Shown here: piece by piece, positions 1 through 9,111 of the stretch | Position numbering within the stretch: position 1 is the stretch's first letter | Layout of the letters: every line of letters starts with the position of its first letter | Source of the DNA: an uncultured Collinsella sp. | GTDB lineage: Bacteria; Actinomycetota; Coriobacteriia; Coriobacteriales; Coriobacteriaceae | NCBI GenBank assembly: GCA_902479075.1 | Contig: CABSNK010000001.1 | Coordinates: 1 to 64,000, forward strand | Reading direction: 5' to 3' | Length of the DNA: 64,000 nt | The notes under the pieces: model-generated | What the model saw: the letters and a program-made list of their open reading frames with translations, nothing else | Databases searched by the model: none | What the model was told of the DNA's origin: nothing | Translations under genes and position numbers: made by a program

Positions 1-1754
1 CCGGCATGACGGCCACGATCAAGAACATGAAGCCCACCGAGTACAAGCACGTCGTGGCATTGATCGCTCTATACCGCCCGGGCCCGCTGGGCGCCGGCAT
101 GGTCTCGTCCTACATCAACCGTATGAACGGCAAGGAGCCGGCCGTCTCCTACGACGACCGCCTGGACGACATCCTGGGTGAAACCTACGGCACCATGGTC
201 TACCAGGAGCAGGTTATGCTCATCTCCGTCGAGATGTGCGGCTTCTCCAAGGGCGAATCGGACTCGCGTATCCGTAAGCCCGTGGCTAAAAAGAAGATCA
301 AACTGCTCACGTCAACGGTGCTGCACTGGGAGGATGGCTCGGACGAGACCACCTACGACCACTGGATGAACGGCGCTATCAAGAACAACTACACGCGCGA
401 GGTCGCCCAGAAGATTTGGGACGATGTTCTCGAGTTCGCGTCCTACGCCTTTAACAAGTCGCACTCCGCCGGCTACGCCATCCTGGTTATGCAGACAGCG
501 TGGCTCAAGGCGCACTATCCGCACGAGTACATGGCGGCCGTTCTGACGTCCTATACGGGCAAGACCGACAAGATCGTTCACTACGTCTCGGCGTGCCGTC
601 ACGACGGCATCCCCGTGCTGTCGCCAGATGTCAACGAGTCCGGTACTGAGTTCACGGCTACCAAGGAGGGCGTGCGCTTTGGTCTGGCCGGCATCCGCGG
701 CGTGGGCACCGGCGTGGCGCAGGCGATTATCGCCGAGCGCGAGGCGGGCGGCCCGTTTAAGACACTGCACGACTTTGTCGAGCGCGTGGACTCGAGCCAG
801 GCTAACCGTCGCGTGATCGAATCGCTCATCAAGGCAGGTGCTTTCGACTCCACGGGGTATCCGCGTCGTCAGATGATGCACTTTGTGGATAAGAACAACC
901 CCGAGAACATCATCGATGCCGCGGTAAAGCGCCAGAAAGATCGCGCGAGCGGCCAGACGTCGTTCTTCGACATGTTTGGCGACGTTGAGGGCTCGGGCTT
1001 TGAGGTGAGCGTGCCCGATCCGGACGGCCAGGAGTGGGACCGCCACCTTAAGCTGAGCCAGGAGAAGGAGGTTCTGGGCATCTATGTCTCGGACCACCCG
1101 CTGCGCCCGTTTGAGTATGCGCTAGCCAAGGCGCGCGACTTCTCGTTCTCGCAGATCGATACCGGCTACGAGGTGCAAAACCCCACGGGCGGTACCATCA
1201 ACCAGGAGATTCCCGAGGGCAAGGCGCTGTGGTGGGCCGGTATGGTCTCGAGCGTGTCCAAGCGCGTAACCAAAAACGGCGACCCCATGGGTATTGTGCA
1301 GCTCGAGGACATGGAAGGCGAGGCCACGGTCGTGGTGTTCCCCAAGACCTACAAGGAGGCCGAGGGGTACCTGTACGGCGAGGTCGATCCCGAGACCGGC
1401 GCGCAGCTGTCCGATGCGTTTGTGCGCATTAAGGGCAAGCTCGAGCGCTCGGACCGCGGCGACCAGATCATCGCGCAGGAGATCGTGCCGCTGGAGCTCA
1501 ACGAGGAGAACAACAAGCCCAAGGTGTTTGAGGTCATGGTGCCCAACAGCCGCTTTAGCCAGGGCAATATGGCGCGTCTTGCCACGGTGCTTACCGCCAA
1601 CCCGGGCGGCGACCGCGTGGAGATCTTTATCGAGCAGGTGGACGGGCGTGTGCTGCGTGCCGAGGTGCCGGCCAAGGTCAACGCACGCTCGATTCCGCTG
1701 CTGGCAGAGGCCAAGGCCATCGTCGGCAACCAAGGCCGCGTGACGGTGATCTAG
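1..1754 (+). CDS. dnaE: DNA polymerase III subunit alpha, C-terminal part (5' truncated by window edge)
   Basis: This is the catalytic subunit of the replicative polymerase (C-family). The reading frame is open to the left edge, so the N-terminal PHP domain and most of the palm lie outside the window and about 583 residues remain. Visible landmarks are the RPGPLG and YQEQVM motifs of the palm/fingers, the very conserved FNKSHSAGYA segment, a helix-hairpin-helix region (GLAGIRGVGTGVAQAII) and a C-terminal OB fold starting near nt 1215 (WWAGMVSS, then a TxxGxPMGIVQLED pattern). The segment that in most DnaE proteins reads ADxLRRAMGKK is here SDSRIRKPVAKKK followed by an unusual stretch, a lineage difference rather than a frameshift. 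The SNF2 helicase gene starts 38 bp after the stop and no terminator lies between them, so the two may be co-transcribed. Confidence 0.97.
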   Translation, partial: GMTATIKNMKPTEYKHVVALIALYRPGPLGAGMVSSYINRMNGKEPAVSYDDRLDDILGETYGTMVYQEQVMLISVEMCGFSKGESDSRIRKPVAKKKIKLLTSTVLHWEDGSDETTYDHWMNGAIKNNYTREVAQKIWDDVLEFASYAFNKSHSAGYAILVMQTAWLKAHYPHEYMAAVLTSYTGKTDKIVHYVSACRHDGIPVLSPDVNESGTEFTATKEGVRFGLAGIRGVGTGVAQAIIAEREAGGPFKTLHDFVERVDSSQANRRVIESLIKAGAFDSTGYPRRQMMHFVDKNNPENIIDAAVKRQKDRASGQTSFFDMFGDVEGSGFEVSVPDPDGQEWDRHLKLSQEKEVLGIYVSDHPLRPFEYALAKARDFSFSQIDTGYEVQNPTGGTINQEIPEGKALWWAGMVSSVSKRVTKNGDPMGIVQLEDMEGEATVVVFPKTYKEAEGYLYGEVDPETGAQLSDAFVRIKGKLERSDRGDQIIAQEIVPLELNEENNKPKVFEVMVPNSRFSQGNMARLATVLTANPGGDRVEIFIEQVDGRVLRAEVPAKVNARSIPLLAEAKAIVGNQGRVTVI

Positions 1755-1792
1755 GGACGGCGTTGCTGGTCCGCGCGAGATTGGAGGAAGTG

Positions 1793-4700
1793 ATGGAGCA
1801 GGGGACGTTTGCGCAGGCGCTTCGTAAGGAGGCGGCGCTCAGCAGTACCTTTATGAAGGGGCGCTCGCTCATGCTCAACGGCGCCGTGCTGTCGTTCGAA
1901 GACTCCGGCTCGCGCTTCTCCAAAAATGTGACTATCGAGGGCTCGGTGCGCGGCTCGCGCGGCGACCTGTACAAGACGCACGTGGCGCTCGACATGGACG
2001 AGCACGAGGTTGTCGACTACGACTGCGATTGCCCCGCCGCCTTCCGCTATTCCGGCATGTGCAAGCACGCCATCGCCACGGCGCTAGCGTATCTGGATGC
2101 CAGCGGCGCCGAGCCCGTCGAGGGTTTGCGCACGCCGGTCCGCACGTTTACGGTACCGCCCGCACAGTCCAAGCAGCCCGCCCGTCCCGCGCCCACCGCA
2201 TCTGCGGTCAATCCCAACTTTCCCTTCCCGGCGCCCGTCCCCACGAGCCCAAGCCTTGTGGCGGCGCTTTCCGATCTTTCGGACGCGCGCATGGACGAGC
2301 TCGTGGTCATGCGTCGCAAGCTCGCCGGCACCATTGACCCCGATGCGCCCAAAGCGGTGCTGGAGCCCTCGCTGGTGCCGTACTACAATCCGCTGTTTGC
2401 CGATCGCTTTAACTGGGCGCTCGAGTTTCGCATTCGCTGCGGTTCGGTGTCCTACGTGGTTAAGGATATCGACGGCATGGCCGATGCCTATGTGCGCGGC
2501 GGTACGTTCTCCTATGGCAAGAAGCTTACGTTTGTCCATGTGCCCGAGGCTTTCGATGACGTGTCGACAAAGCTGCTCGACTTTGTCGCAATGACGGTCG
2601 CCTACCTAGGCGATATTACGAGCTCGCGCTCGGCATCGTATGACTTTGCCCGCAGCGGTTTTGTCGCCGAGCATCAGTTGCCGGTATCCGAGTATTCCAT
2701 TGTGTCCGTGCTGGACCTGCTGTGTGGCAGGACCCTGTCCTTTGAGCCTGCTTGGTCGCGGGGGACGACGACGCATCGCGCCTACGAGGTGGCCGTCGAG
2801 TCGTCGCCGCAGGGGGAGGGCGAAGTCCCGGCTAAGCGCCCGCCGCTTCTTGCCGCCAAGGTTGCACCGGCGGCGGGAGGCAGCTACGACTTGCGCCTTC
2901 CGGCCGATACGCATTGCTTTGTCGCGAGCGACGTAGCCTATCTGGTCGATACGCGCCGCGCGCGCCGTACCGACACGGCGTTTGCCCAACATGCGGCGCC
3001 GTTCCTTTCGCACTTGTTGCCCTGCCGCACGCCGGTCCATATCGCCGCCGACCAGGTGGGCGAGTTCTGCCGCATGGCGCTGCCTATCTTGCGCGACTAT
3101 ACCGACCTGACCGCTCCCGCCGCGCTCGACGCCGTGGCGCCCGAGCCGAGCTTTGCCATGGCGATTGGCGTCGACGATGGTCTTGTGACCTGCAAGATTA
3201 CGGTGACCTACGGTGATTGGTCGGCAGATCTCTTTAGTCTTGGTGCTCCGGGCAGTCCTTTCGAAGAGCAACGTCCCGGCGTTCCGCCCCGCGATACGGT
3301 GGCGGAGTTTCGCGTTATGGACACGGCGGCCCTGTACTTCGATTTCTACGAGGGCGGCCTGGCGTTTGAGGAGCGCGACGACGCCCGCCTGTTCCACTTG
3401 CTGACCGAGGGCCTGTCTGCCCTGTCCGAGCTGGGCGAGGTCATGCTCAGCGACCGCCTGCGCCAGATCTCGGTCCGTCCTGCGCCCAAGCTTTCGGTGC
3501 GTGCGACCGTCAAGAGTAACCTGCTCGACGTCGAACTGGGCGCGAGCGGGCTTTCGGCGGCCGACCTTGCCATCTATCTCGATTCGCATAAGCGCCACCA
3601 GACGTTCGCGCGCCTTACGTCCGGCGATATCGTGCGCCTGGACGAGGGCGCTCGTGCCGCGTTTGGTCTTGCCGAGGACCTTGGCGTCGATGCCGTCGAC
3701 CTGCTCGATGGCGTGTCGCTTCCCGCGTCGAGCACCCTGTTTGTCGATACTATGCTCGCGCGCACGCCCGCGCTCGAAGCCGATCGCGACGCCGCATTCC
3801 GTCGTACCGTCGAGCGCTTGGATACGCTCGGCAAGATGGACTTTACGGTGCCGGTCTCGCTCAAGGCCACGCTGCGCGGCTATCAGGTCGACGGCTACCA
3901 GTGGCTCGGCTCGCTCGAGCACCTGGGCCTTGGCGGCATCTTGGCCGACGATATGGGCTTGGGCAAAACGCTGCAGATGATCGCGCACATTCTGGCGCGC
4001 GTGGAAGCGGGGGATACCAAGCCCACGCTCGTGGTATGCCCCGCGTCGCTTGTGTACAACTGGACCGCCGAGCTGGAGCGCTTTGCCCCCTCGCTTGATG
4101 TGTGCGCCATTGTGGGCGCCAAGGCCCAGCGTCGCGTGCAAATTGCTGGCGTGGTCGAGCACAACGTGGTTGTAACGTCGTATGACCTTATGCGGCGCGA
4201 TATCGATGAGTATGCCGAGCAGGATTTTGCCCGCGTGGTGCTCGATGAGGCCCAGTACATTAAAAACCCGCTTACCCAGGTGGCTCGCGCCGCAAAGCGC
4301 CTGCCTGCCGGCGTGCGCTTTGCCCTGACGGGCACGCCCATCGAAAACCGCCTGTCCGAGCTCTGGAGCATCTTCGACTTTTTGATGCCGGGCCTTCTGG
4401 GCACGCGCGACTCATTTGCCAAGCGCTTTGAAAGTCCCGTCGAGCATGCCGAGGGCGATAGTGCCGCTCGTCTGCAGGCGCTCGTATCGCCGTTTGTGCT
4501 GCGTCGCGTCAAGGAAGACGTGGTGGCCGACCTGCCCGAGAAGATCGAGGATACGGTGATGGCGCAGCTTACCGGCGAGCAGCGCAAGCTCTACCTGGCA
4601 AACCAGGACCGCATCGCCCAGCAGGTGCAGCACCGCGAGGCCGGGGAGTTTAAGAAAGATAAACTCAAGGTGCTTGCCGAGCTCACCAAGCTGCGTCAGA

Positions 4701-5266
4701 TCTGCTGCGACCCGCATCTGCACTATGCGGACTACAAGGCGGGAAGCGCCAAACTCGATACGTGCATGGAGCTCGTCCACGGAGCACTCGACGGCAGTCA
4801 CCGCATCTTGCTGTTCAGCCAGTTTACGGGCATGCTCGATATCATCGGCAAGAGCCTGGCCAAGGAGGATATCGCCTTTCTTAAGCTTACGGGCGCATCG
4901 TCTAAAGAGAGTCGCGCCAAGATGGTTGCGCAGTTCCAGGCGGGCGAGGTGCCGGTGTTCTTGATTTCGCTCAAGGCGGGCGGCGTGGGCCTTAATTTGA
5001 CGGCTGCCGACGTGGTTATCCACTACGACCCATGGTGGAACGTGGCGGCGCAGGATCAGGCGACTGACCGCGCGCATCGCATTGGCCAGCAGCACACCGT
5101 GACCGTGTACAAACTCATCGCCAAGGACACGATCGAGGAACGCATTATGCAGATGCAGGAGTCCAAGCGCGATCTGGTCAACAGCGTGCTCGGCGGCGAT
5201 GGTATCTCGTCGGCACTGTTTACGCGCGAGGATGTTCTGGCGCTGCTCGGTGGCGACGGTCGCTAG
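1793..5266 (+). CDS. SWIM zinc-finger SNF2-family DEAD/DEAH helicase
   Basis: A SNF2/RapA-type ATP-dependent DNA translocase of 1157 residues. A SWIM zinc finger (CDC, then about 10 residues, then CKH) sits near residues 75-93. The two RecA-like lobes occupy roughly residues 680-1150: Walker A DDMGLGKT, box II LDEAQ, motif III LTGTPIENR, motif IV LLFSQFTG, motif V LKAGGVGLNLT and motif VI QATDRAHRIGQ. ATG at 1793 is preferred because GGAGGA lies 5 bp upstream. A TTG at 1763 would add ten residues with no RBS. The middle region (residues 200-600) is the divergent linker typical of the bacterial SNF2 group. Such proteins act in DNA repair or chromosome remodelling, but the specific role is unknown. 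Confidence 0.93.
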   Translation: MEQGTFAQALRKEAALSSTFMKGRSLMLNGAVLSFEDSGSRFSKNVTIEGSVRGSRGDLYKTHVALDMDEHEVVDYDCDCPAAFRYSGMCKHAIATALAYLDASGAEPVEGLRTPVRTFTVPPAQSKQPARPAPTASAVNPNFPFPAPVPTSPSLVAALSDLSDARMDELVVMRRKLAGTIDPDAPKAVLEPSLVPYYNPLFADRFNWALEFRIRCGSVSYVVKDIDGMADAYVRGGTFSYGKKLTFVHVPEAFDDVSTKLLDFVAMTVAYLGDITSSRSASYDFARSGFVAEHQLPVSEYSIVSVLDLLCGRTLSFEPAWSRGTTTHRAYEVAVESSPQGEGEVPAKRPPLLAAKVAPAAGGSYDLRLPADTHCFVASDVAYLVDTRRARRTDTAFAQHAAPFLSHLLPCRTPVHIAADQVGEFCRMALPILRDYTDLTAPAALDAVAPEPSFAMAIGVDDGLVTCKITVTYGDWSADLFSLGAPGSPFEEQRPGVPPRDTVAEFRVMDTAALYFDFYEGGLAFEERDDARLFHLLTEGLSALSELGEVMLSDRLRQISVRPAPKLSVRATVKSNLLDVELGASGLSAADLAIYLDSHKRHQTFARLTSGDIVRLDEGARAAFGLAEDLGVDAVDLLDGVSLPASSTLFVDTMLARTPALEADRDAAFRRTVERLDTLGKMDFTVPVSLKATLRGYQVDGYQWLGSLEHLGLGGILADDMGLGKTLQMIAHILARVEAGDTKPTLVVCPASLVYNWTAELERFAPSLDVCAIVGAKAQRRVQIAGVVEHNVVVTSYDLMRRDIDEYAEQDFARVVLDEAQYIKNPLTQVARAAKRLPAGVRFALTGTPIENRLSELWSIFDFLMPGLLGTRDSFAKRFESPVEHAEGDSAARLQALVSPFVLRRVKEDVVADLPEKIEDTVMAQLTGEQRKLYLANQDRIAQQVQHREAGEFKKDKLKVLAELTKLRQICCDPHLHYADYKAGSAKLDTCMELVHGALDGSHRILLFSQFTGMLDIIGKSLAKEDIAFLKLTGASSKESRAKMVAQFQAGEVPVFLISLKAGGVGLNLTAADVVIHYDPWWNVAAQDQATDRAHRIGQQHTVTVYKLIAKDTIEERIMQMQESKRDLVNSVLGGDGISSALFTREDVLALLGGDGR

Positions 5267-5367
5267 CCTCGCTCGTTATGTGTTCATTTGCCATGCCGTG
5301 GATGGTTCGCCTGCCTTTGGGCATAAGAACCATCAAGAACATTGGCACATCAGCAAAGGAGAACATC

Positions 5368-5730
5368 ATGGCGAAATTCTTTAAGGACCCCGACGGTAAG
5401 CTCATCGCTGCCCTTGGCGACGACGTTGCGACTCCTGCCGGCTGCACGGAGCTGACCGCAAACACCGAGGACGCGGCGCACGAGAAGCACGTGCCTGTTG
5501 TCGAGATCGAGCGCGACGGCCACGTCATTCGCGCGCGCGTGGGCTCGACGGAGCATCCTATGCTGCCCGAGCACTACATCGAGTGGATTGCGCTTGAGGC
5601 CGAGGGGCGCCTGGAGGTCCATTACCTCGAGCCCGGCATGAAGCCCACGACGTTTTTCGCTGGCGGCTCCAAGACTGGTACCGTCTATGCCTACTGCAAC
5701 CTGCATGGGCTGTGGTCCGCGACGTTCTAG
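5368..5730 (+). CDS. Desulfoferrodoxin-type superoxide reductase without centre I cysteines
   Basis: A 120-residue protein of the SORL family, which reduces superoxide to peroxide in anaerobes using a His4-Cys iron site. All five expected ligands are visible: His in EKHVPV, His in EHPM, His in EHYIEW, and Cys plus His in YCNLHG. The Glu-Lys pair that precedes the first His, which assists catalysis, is also kept. The first 35 residues align with the desulforedoxin-like domain of desulfoferrodoxins, but the CxxC pair is replaced (KDPDGK) and only one Cys of the second pair remains (PAGC). The rubredoxin-like centre I iron therefore cannot be bound in the usual way. AAAGGAG 7 bp upstream of ATG 5368 fixes the start. 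An upstream in-frame ATG has no RBS. Confidence 0.93.
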   Translation: MAKFFKDPDGKLIAALGDDVATPAGCTELTANTEDAAHEKHVPVVEIERDGHVIRARVGSTEHPMLPEHYIEWIALEAEGRLEVHYLEPGMKPTTFFAGGSKTGTVYAYCNLHGLWSATF

Positions 5731-5777
5731 GAGCGCGCCCCCGCTCGGGGTATCATAGCTAGCATATGCACATGCGA

Positions 5778-5808
5778 GCGCCGGCTGCATTATGCGGCCG
5801 GCGCTTTT
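5778..5808 (+). terminator. Rho-independent terminator after the superoxide reductase gene
   Basis: GCGCCGGC at 5778-5785 pairs with GCCGGCGC at 5797-5804, followed by TTTT. It lies between the superoxide reductase stop and the next gene. A TATCAT hexamer at 5751-5756 could be a -10 element, so the hairpin could alternatively attenuate the downstream gene. Confidence 0.7.
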
Positions 5809-5846
5809 ACTACGACAACGACAGTTACGATGGGAAGGGCTGGGCC

Positions 5847-7832
5847 ATGAAGCTCGCACTTGCACAGATCGATATGCGCCTGGGTGATATTGAGGGTATC
5901 TGCGGTCGCATCGAGGATCAAGCCCGTTTGGCCCACGAGCGCGGGGCGCGCGTACTGTGCGTTCCGGCTCCGCTCTTTATGGGCGCTCTGCCCGGCGGCC
6001 TGGTGGGCACTGCCGACTTTGAGCACGATATGTTGATGGGCCTGACGGGCGTTGCCGAGCGCATCCAAGAGCTCGACATGATCTGCATCGTGCCCGCGGC
6101 GGTTTCGTTTGAGGGCCAGCCCCTGCTTGACTATATGATGCTCAAAGACGGTCGCGTGGTGCCCGCGCGCACAAGCATCGCCCTGCAACGTGGCGAGAGC
6201 AACGACGCGCGTTGGGCGCCTCCGGTGTTTGACGTGGACGGCGTGCGCATCGCCGTGGTGTTTGACCTGGACCGCGAGCTCGAAATGCTGCCGACCGGTG
6301 TCGACCTCATTGCCTATTTCCAGTTCAACGCGTTTGACATGACCGACCGCGAGACAGCTGCCGTCGCCGCCGTGCGCAGCGGTGCCTACCGCAAGATCGC
6401 GTCCAAGCGCAGCGTATGGTTTGCCTGCATGGCGCCGATCGGTGCCTATGACGAGTCGGTGTATACCGGCGGTTCGTTTGTGCTCGACGACTGCGGTCGC
6501 GTGGTGGCCCAGGCGCCGTGTTTTGAGGAGAGCCTGCTGGTTCAGGAGATTCAGCGCGGCGTGATGCTCGATGCCCTGGAGGACCATGAGCTGCCCCAGT
6601 TTCGCTCCGAGGAGTGGCTGTGGCAGGCGCTGGTGCTTGCCGTGCGCGACAATGCCCGCGCCCGCGGTGCGTCGCGTGCCGTGGTGGCGCTCGAGGGCGA
6701 TTTGCCGTCGTCCCTGTTGGCGGCACTTGCCGTCGATGCCTTGGGTCCGCGTAATGTGATTGGCCTGGTGCTGGGGCGCAATCGCATCTTTACGCCGGCG
6801 CAGGAGGAGGCCGAGGCCGCCCGTTGTTCCGCTGTTCGCTCAATCGCCGAGCGCTTGCACATTCGCACTGTCGAGCGCGATGCGCCGGATGCGGCGCGCG
6901 TGCTCGATCGCGACGTGTCGGCGGGCGATGCCGAACGCCTGCGTTCGCGTGCGCTGGGCCTGATGCTCGAGGATACGGCGCTCGAGCTGGGCGCTATGGC
7001 GCTGAGCCCGCTTTCCAAGACCGAGTACGCGCTGGCGGCGCCCGCGCTTTGCGGTGGCTACCAGGGCGATTATGCGCCCTTTGGCGATGTGTATCTGTCG
7101 ACGCTCGAGTTTGTGGCACGCGTGCGCAACCGCGCCTCGGCCGTGGTGCCCCAAGAGCTCGTGACGCTCAACGCGGTAGAGGATTGCATGGATCGCGTGC
7201 TGGCGCAGGCGCTCTCGACGCTCGCCGGTCCGGTTGACATGCTCGATCGTGCGGCACAGCTGCTTGGCGGGCTTGAGCCGGGCGAGGTCGATGGTGCGCT
7301 TGAGTCGCACGTAGACCGCAATCGACCTTTCGACGACATCCCGATGGCCGCCGCCAAGCCCGAGGTCTGCTCGCTGCTGCTGATGCTCGTGCGCCAGGGC
7401 GAGGCCGCCCGCCGCATGCTACCGACGGCGCCGATCGTCTCGGCCCGTTCATTTGTCGAGCGCTCCTGGCCGTACATGCTTGCGTGGTCCGATCTGGGGC
7501 TCAACGGTAAGGAGCGCATGACGGTTGATTCGCTGGCACGCGCCGAGGTGCGCCGCTTTGCCGACGACGACACGAGTGACCGTATGCGCGGCGAGATGAT
7601 GGGCATACTGGGCGAGCTGTTGGGTATTTCGCCCGAGCAGATGGAGGAGCTGCGCTCCGAGGACGGTCAGCGTCGTTTGCACGAGGGAATGAAAAAGTTC
7701 GAGGGCGAGGTCCAGGACGCCATCGACAAGATGATGGGCGGCCAGGGCGGACCACAGGGTGGGCCCCAGGGCACGCCGATGCCGCATCCGCCGGTTGACC
7801 CGAGGCAGTTCCCATTCTTCAGCCAAAACTAA
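5847..7832 (+). CDS. Glutamine-dependent NAD synthetase-like protein, probably catalytically dead
   Basis: This 661-residue protein has the two-domain layout of glutaminase-type NadE: a nitrilase-fold domain (about residues 1-235) and an NAD-synthetase domain (about 260-440). The kinship is clear around AALAVDALGP..VIGL and in SKTEYALA..GGYQGDYAPFGDVY, which matches the NKTE...GD.AP..DVYKT region. The expected ATP PP-loop SGG(I/L)DS is replaced by EGDLPSS. In the nitrilase domain the Glu-Lys-Cys triad positions are also lost: VPAPLF where PEL is expected, RIAVVFDLD where ICED is expected, and no Lys in the usual segment. A C-terminal region of about 220 residues, ending in a Gly/Pro/Gln-rich tail (GGPQGGPQGTP), has no NadE counterpart. 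ATG 5847 begins the nitrilase strand directly (MKLALAQID). It looks like a pseudoenzyme with a regulatory or scaffold role, but function is unknown. Confidence 0.8.
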   Translation: MKLALAQIDMRLGDIEGICGRIEDQARLAHERGARVLCVPAPLFMGALPGGLVGTADFEHDMLMGLTGVAERIQELDMICIVPAAVSFEGQPLLDYMMLKDGRVVPARTSIALQRGESNDARWAPPVFDVDGVRIAVVFDLDRELEMLPTGVDLIAYFQFNAFDMTDRETAAVAAVRSGAYRKIASKRSVWFACMAPIGAYDESVYTGGSFVLDDCGRVVAQAPCFEESLLVQEIQRGVMLDALEDHELPQFRSEEWLWQALVLAVRDNARARGASRAVVALEGDLPSSLLAALAVDALGPRNVIGLVLGRNRIFTPAQEEAEAARCSAVRSIAERLHIRTVERDAPDAARVLDRDVSAGDAERLRSRALGLMLEDTALELGAMALSPLSKTEYALAAPALCGGYQGDYAPFGDVYLSTLEFVARVRNRASAVVPQELVTLNAVEDCMDRVLAQALSTLAGPVDMLDRAAQLLGGLEPGEVDGALESHVDRNRPFDDIPMAAAKPEVCSLLLMLVRQGEAARRMLPTAPIVSARSFVERSWPYMLAWSDLGLNGKERMTVDSLARAEVRRFADDDTSDRMRGEMMGILGELLGISPEQMEELRSEDGQRRLHEGMKKFEGEVQDAIDKMMGGQGGPQGGPQGTPMPHPPVDPRQFPFFSQN

Positions 7833-7901
7833 CTATGGGATGGGATTCGCTTCCAACCCCGATACTTCAACTAAGCGTCTTGGCCCCGTTGTGTTATTCT
7901 A

Positions 7902-7913
7902 GAACAGACGTTC
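7902..7913. promoter_or_regulatory. LexA/SOS box upstream of ruvCAB
   Basis: GAACAGACGTTC fits the Gram-positive LexA consensus GAAC-N4-GTTC exactly. It sits 57 bp before the ruvC start and just downstream of a possible -10 element (TATTCT, 7895-7900). Damage-induced control of Holliday-junction resolution is the natural reading. Confidence 0.75.
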
Positions 7914-7969
7914 GTGAATGATGCGCGGGGCCTTGCCTTGCGCTGTGCTTGTGACGAGGGGAGGTCGGC

Positions 7970-8491
7970 TTGGTCATTTTGGGTATCGACCCCGGTTTGG
8001 CCCATACGGGCTGGGGGATTATCGAGGAGCGACGTGGCGAGGTTCGCTGCCGTGCCTACGGTTGTATCGAGACCAGCGCGGGCAGCCCGCTCGCGGTGCG
8101 CCTGTCGCATATCGCCCGCGACCTCAAGGGCGTCGTCGAACGCTACCGTCCCGATACCGCGGCTATCGAGAGCATCTACTTTGGCGCTAACGTCCGCTCG
8201 GCCATCCCCACGGCGCATGCCCGCGGTGCTGCGCTCGTGGCGCTTTCGGAATGCGCGCTCGAGATTGGCGAATACACGCCCATGCAGATCAAGCAGGCCG
8301 TGGTGGGCACCGGTGCCGCAGATAAACGGCAGGTTGCCTACATGGTGCGCACGCTCACGCAGCTCGATCACGACCCTCACCCAGACCATGCCGCCGATGC
8401 GCTGGCCTGCGCCATCTGTCACGTTAACCTAAGCCGCACCCGGGCACTTACCGGCGGCGAGTTCTATCAACAGAGAGGAACCGGATACTGA
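7970..8491 (+). CDS. ruvC: Holliday junction resolvase RuvC
   Basis: RuvC cuts Holliday junctions in complex with RuvAB. The 173-residue product starts with the first RNase H-fold strand VILGIDPG (catalytic Asp), then GWG. AIESIYFG carries the second acid, and the C-terminal PDHAADALACAICH holds the last acidic pair. The start is a TTG at 7970 preceded by GAGGGGAGG about 7 bp upstream. Starting later would delete the first catalytic Asp. The stop codon overlaps the ruvA start by one base (TGATG), so the three ruv genes are translationally coupled. The SOS box at 7902 suggests LexA control. Confidence 0.96.
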   Translation: MVILGIDPGLAHTGWGIIEERRGEVRCRAYGCIETSAGSPLAVRLSHIARDLKGVVERYRPDTAAIESIYFGANVRSAIPTAHARGAALVALSECALEIGEYTPMQIKQAVVGTGAADKRQVAYMVRTLTQLDHDPHPDHAADALACAICHVNLSRTRALTGGEFYQQRGTGY

Positions 8492-9111
8492 TGATCTCCC
8501 AGCTCCATGGAACGCTTGTCGAGGCCACGATGAGCTCGGCCGTCGTCGATGTATCGGGCGTGGGCTTTGAGCTCGGTATTTCGGGCAGCACTGCCGCCAC
8601 GCTGCCTACGCCCGGCGGCGAGGTTCGCCTTTATACCCGTATGCAGGTGCGCGAGGACGCTATGACGCTCTTTGGCTTTGCCTCCAAGGACGAACGCACG
8701 ATGTTCGATCGGCTCGTTTCTGTCTCGGGCGTCGGTCCACGCCTGGCGCTTGCCGTGCTTTCCACCTATACCGTGGGGCAGCTGTATTCCCTGGTGATGG
8801 CCGAGGACGACAAGGGCATGGCCAAGGTTCCCGGTGTGGGCAAAAAGACCGCGCAGCGTCTGATCCTGGAGCTTAAGAGTACCTTTGCCAAGGACAAGGG
8901 CTTTGTTCCGGTCGACGTAATCCCCGGTCAGGTTGCGATGCCGGTCCCCGCAGCCGCTCCCTCGGCAATCGATGACGCCCGCGCGGCGCTCCTTTCCATG
9001 GGCTTTAGCCCGCAGGAGACCGAGGTCGCCCTGAGCGGGTATGATGGGCAGGATATGCGTGTCGAGGATCTGCTCGGCGCGGCGCTTAAGCGACTCGGAA
9101 TGGATGCGTGA
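8491..9111 (+). CDS. ruvA: Holliday junction branch migration protein RuvA
   Basis: RuvA is the tetrameric junction-binding partner of the RuvB motor. The 206-residue product has the N-terminal OB fold (MISQLHGTL, VDVSGVGF), the two helix-hairpin-helix motifs (SVSGVGPRLAL and VPGVGKKTAQRLILELK) and a C-terminal UBA-like domain III that contacts RuvB (residues about 155-206). Its length matches the family. It overlaps ruvC at the start and ruvB at the stop by one base each, indicating a single operon. Confidence 0.97.
   Translation: MISQLHGTLVEATMSSAVVDVSGVGFELGISGSTAATLPTPGGEVRLYTRMQVREDAMTLFGFASKDERTMFDRLVSVSGVGPRLALAVLSTYTVGQLYSLVMAEDDKGMAKVPGVGKKTAQRLILELKSTFAKDKGFVPVDVIPGQVAMPVPAAAPSAIDDARAALLSMGFSPQETEVALSGYDGQDMRVEDLLGAALKRLGMDA

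Noticed and set aside
2606..4162. A 518-codon minus frame within the SNF2 helicase gene
   Set aside because: The helicase motifs on the plus strand are complete, and the minus translation has no recognisable domain.
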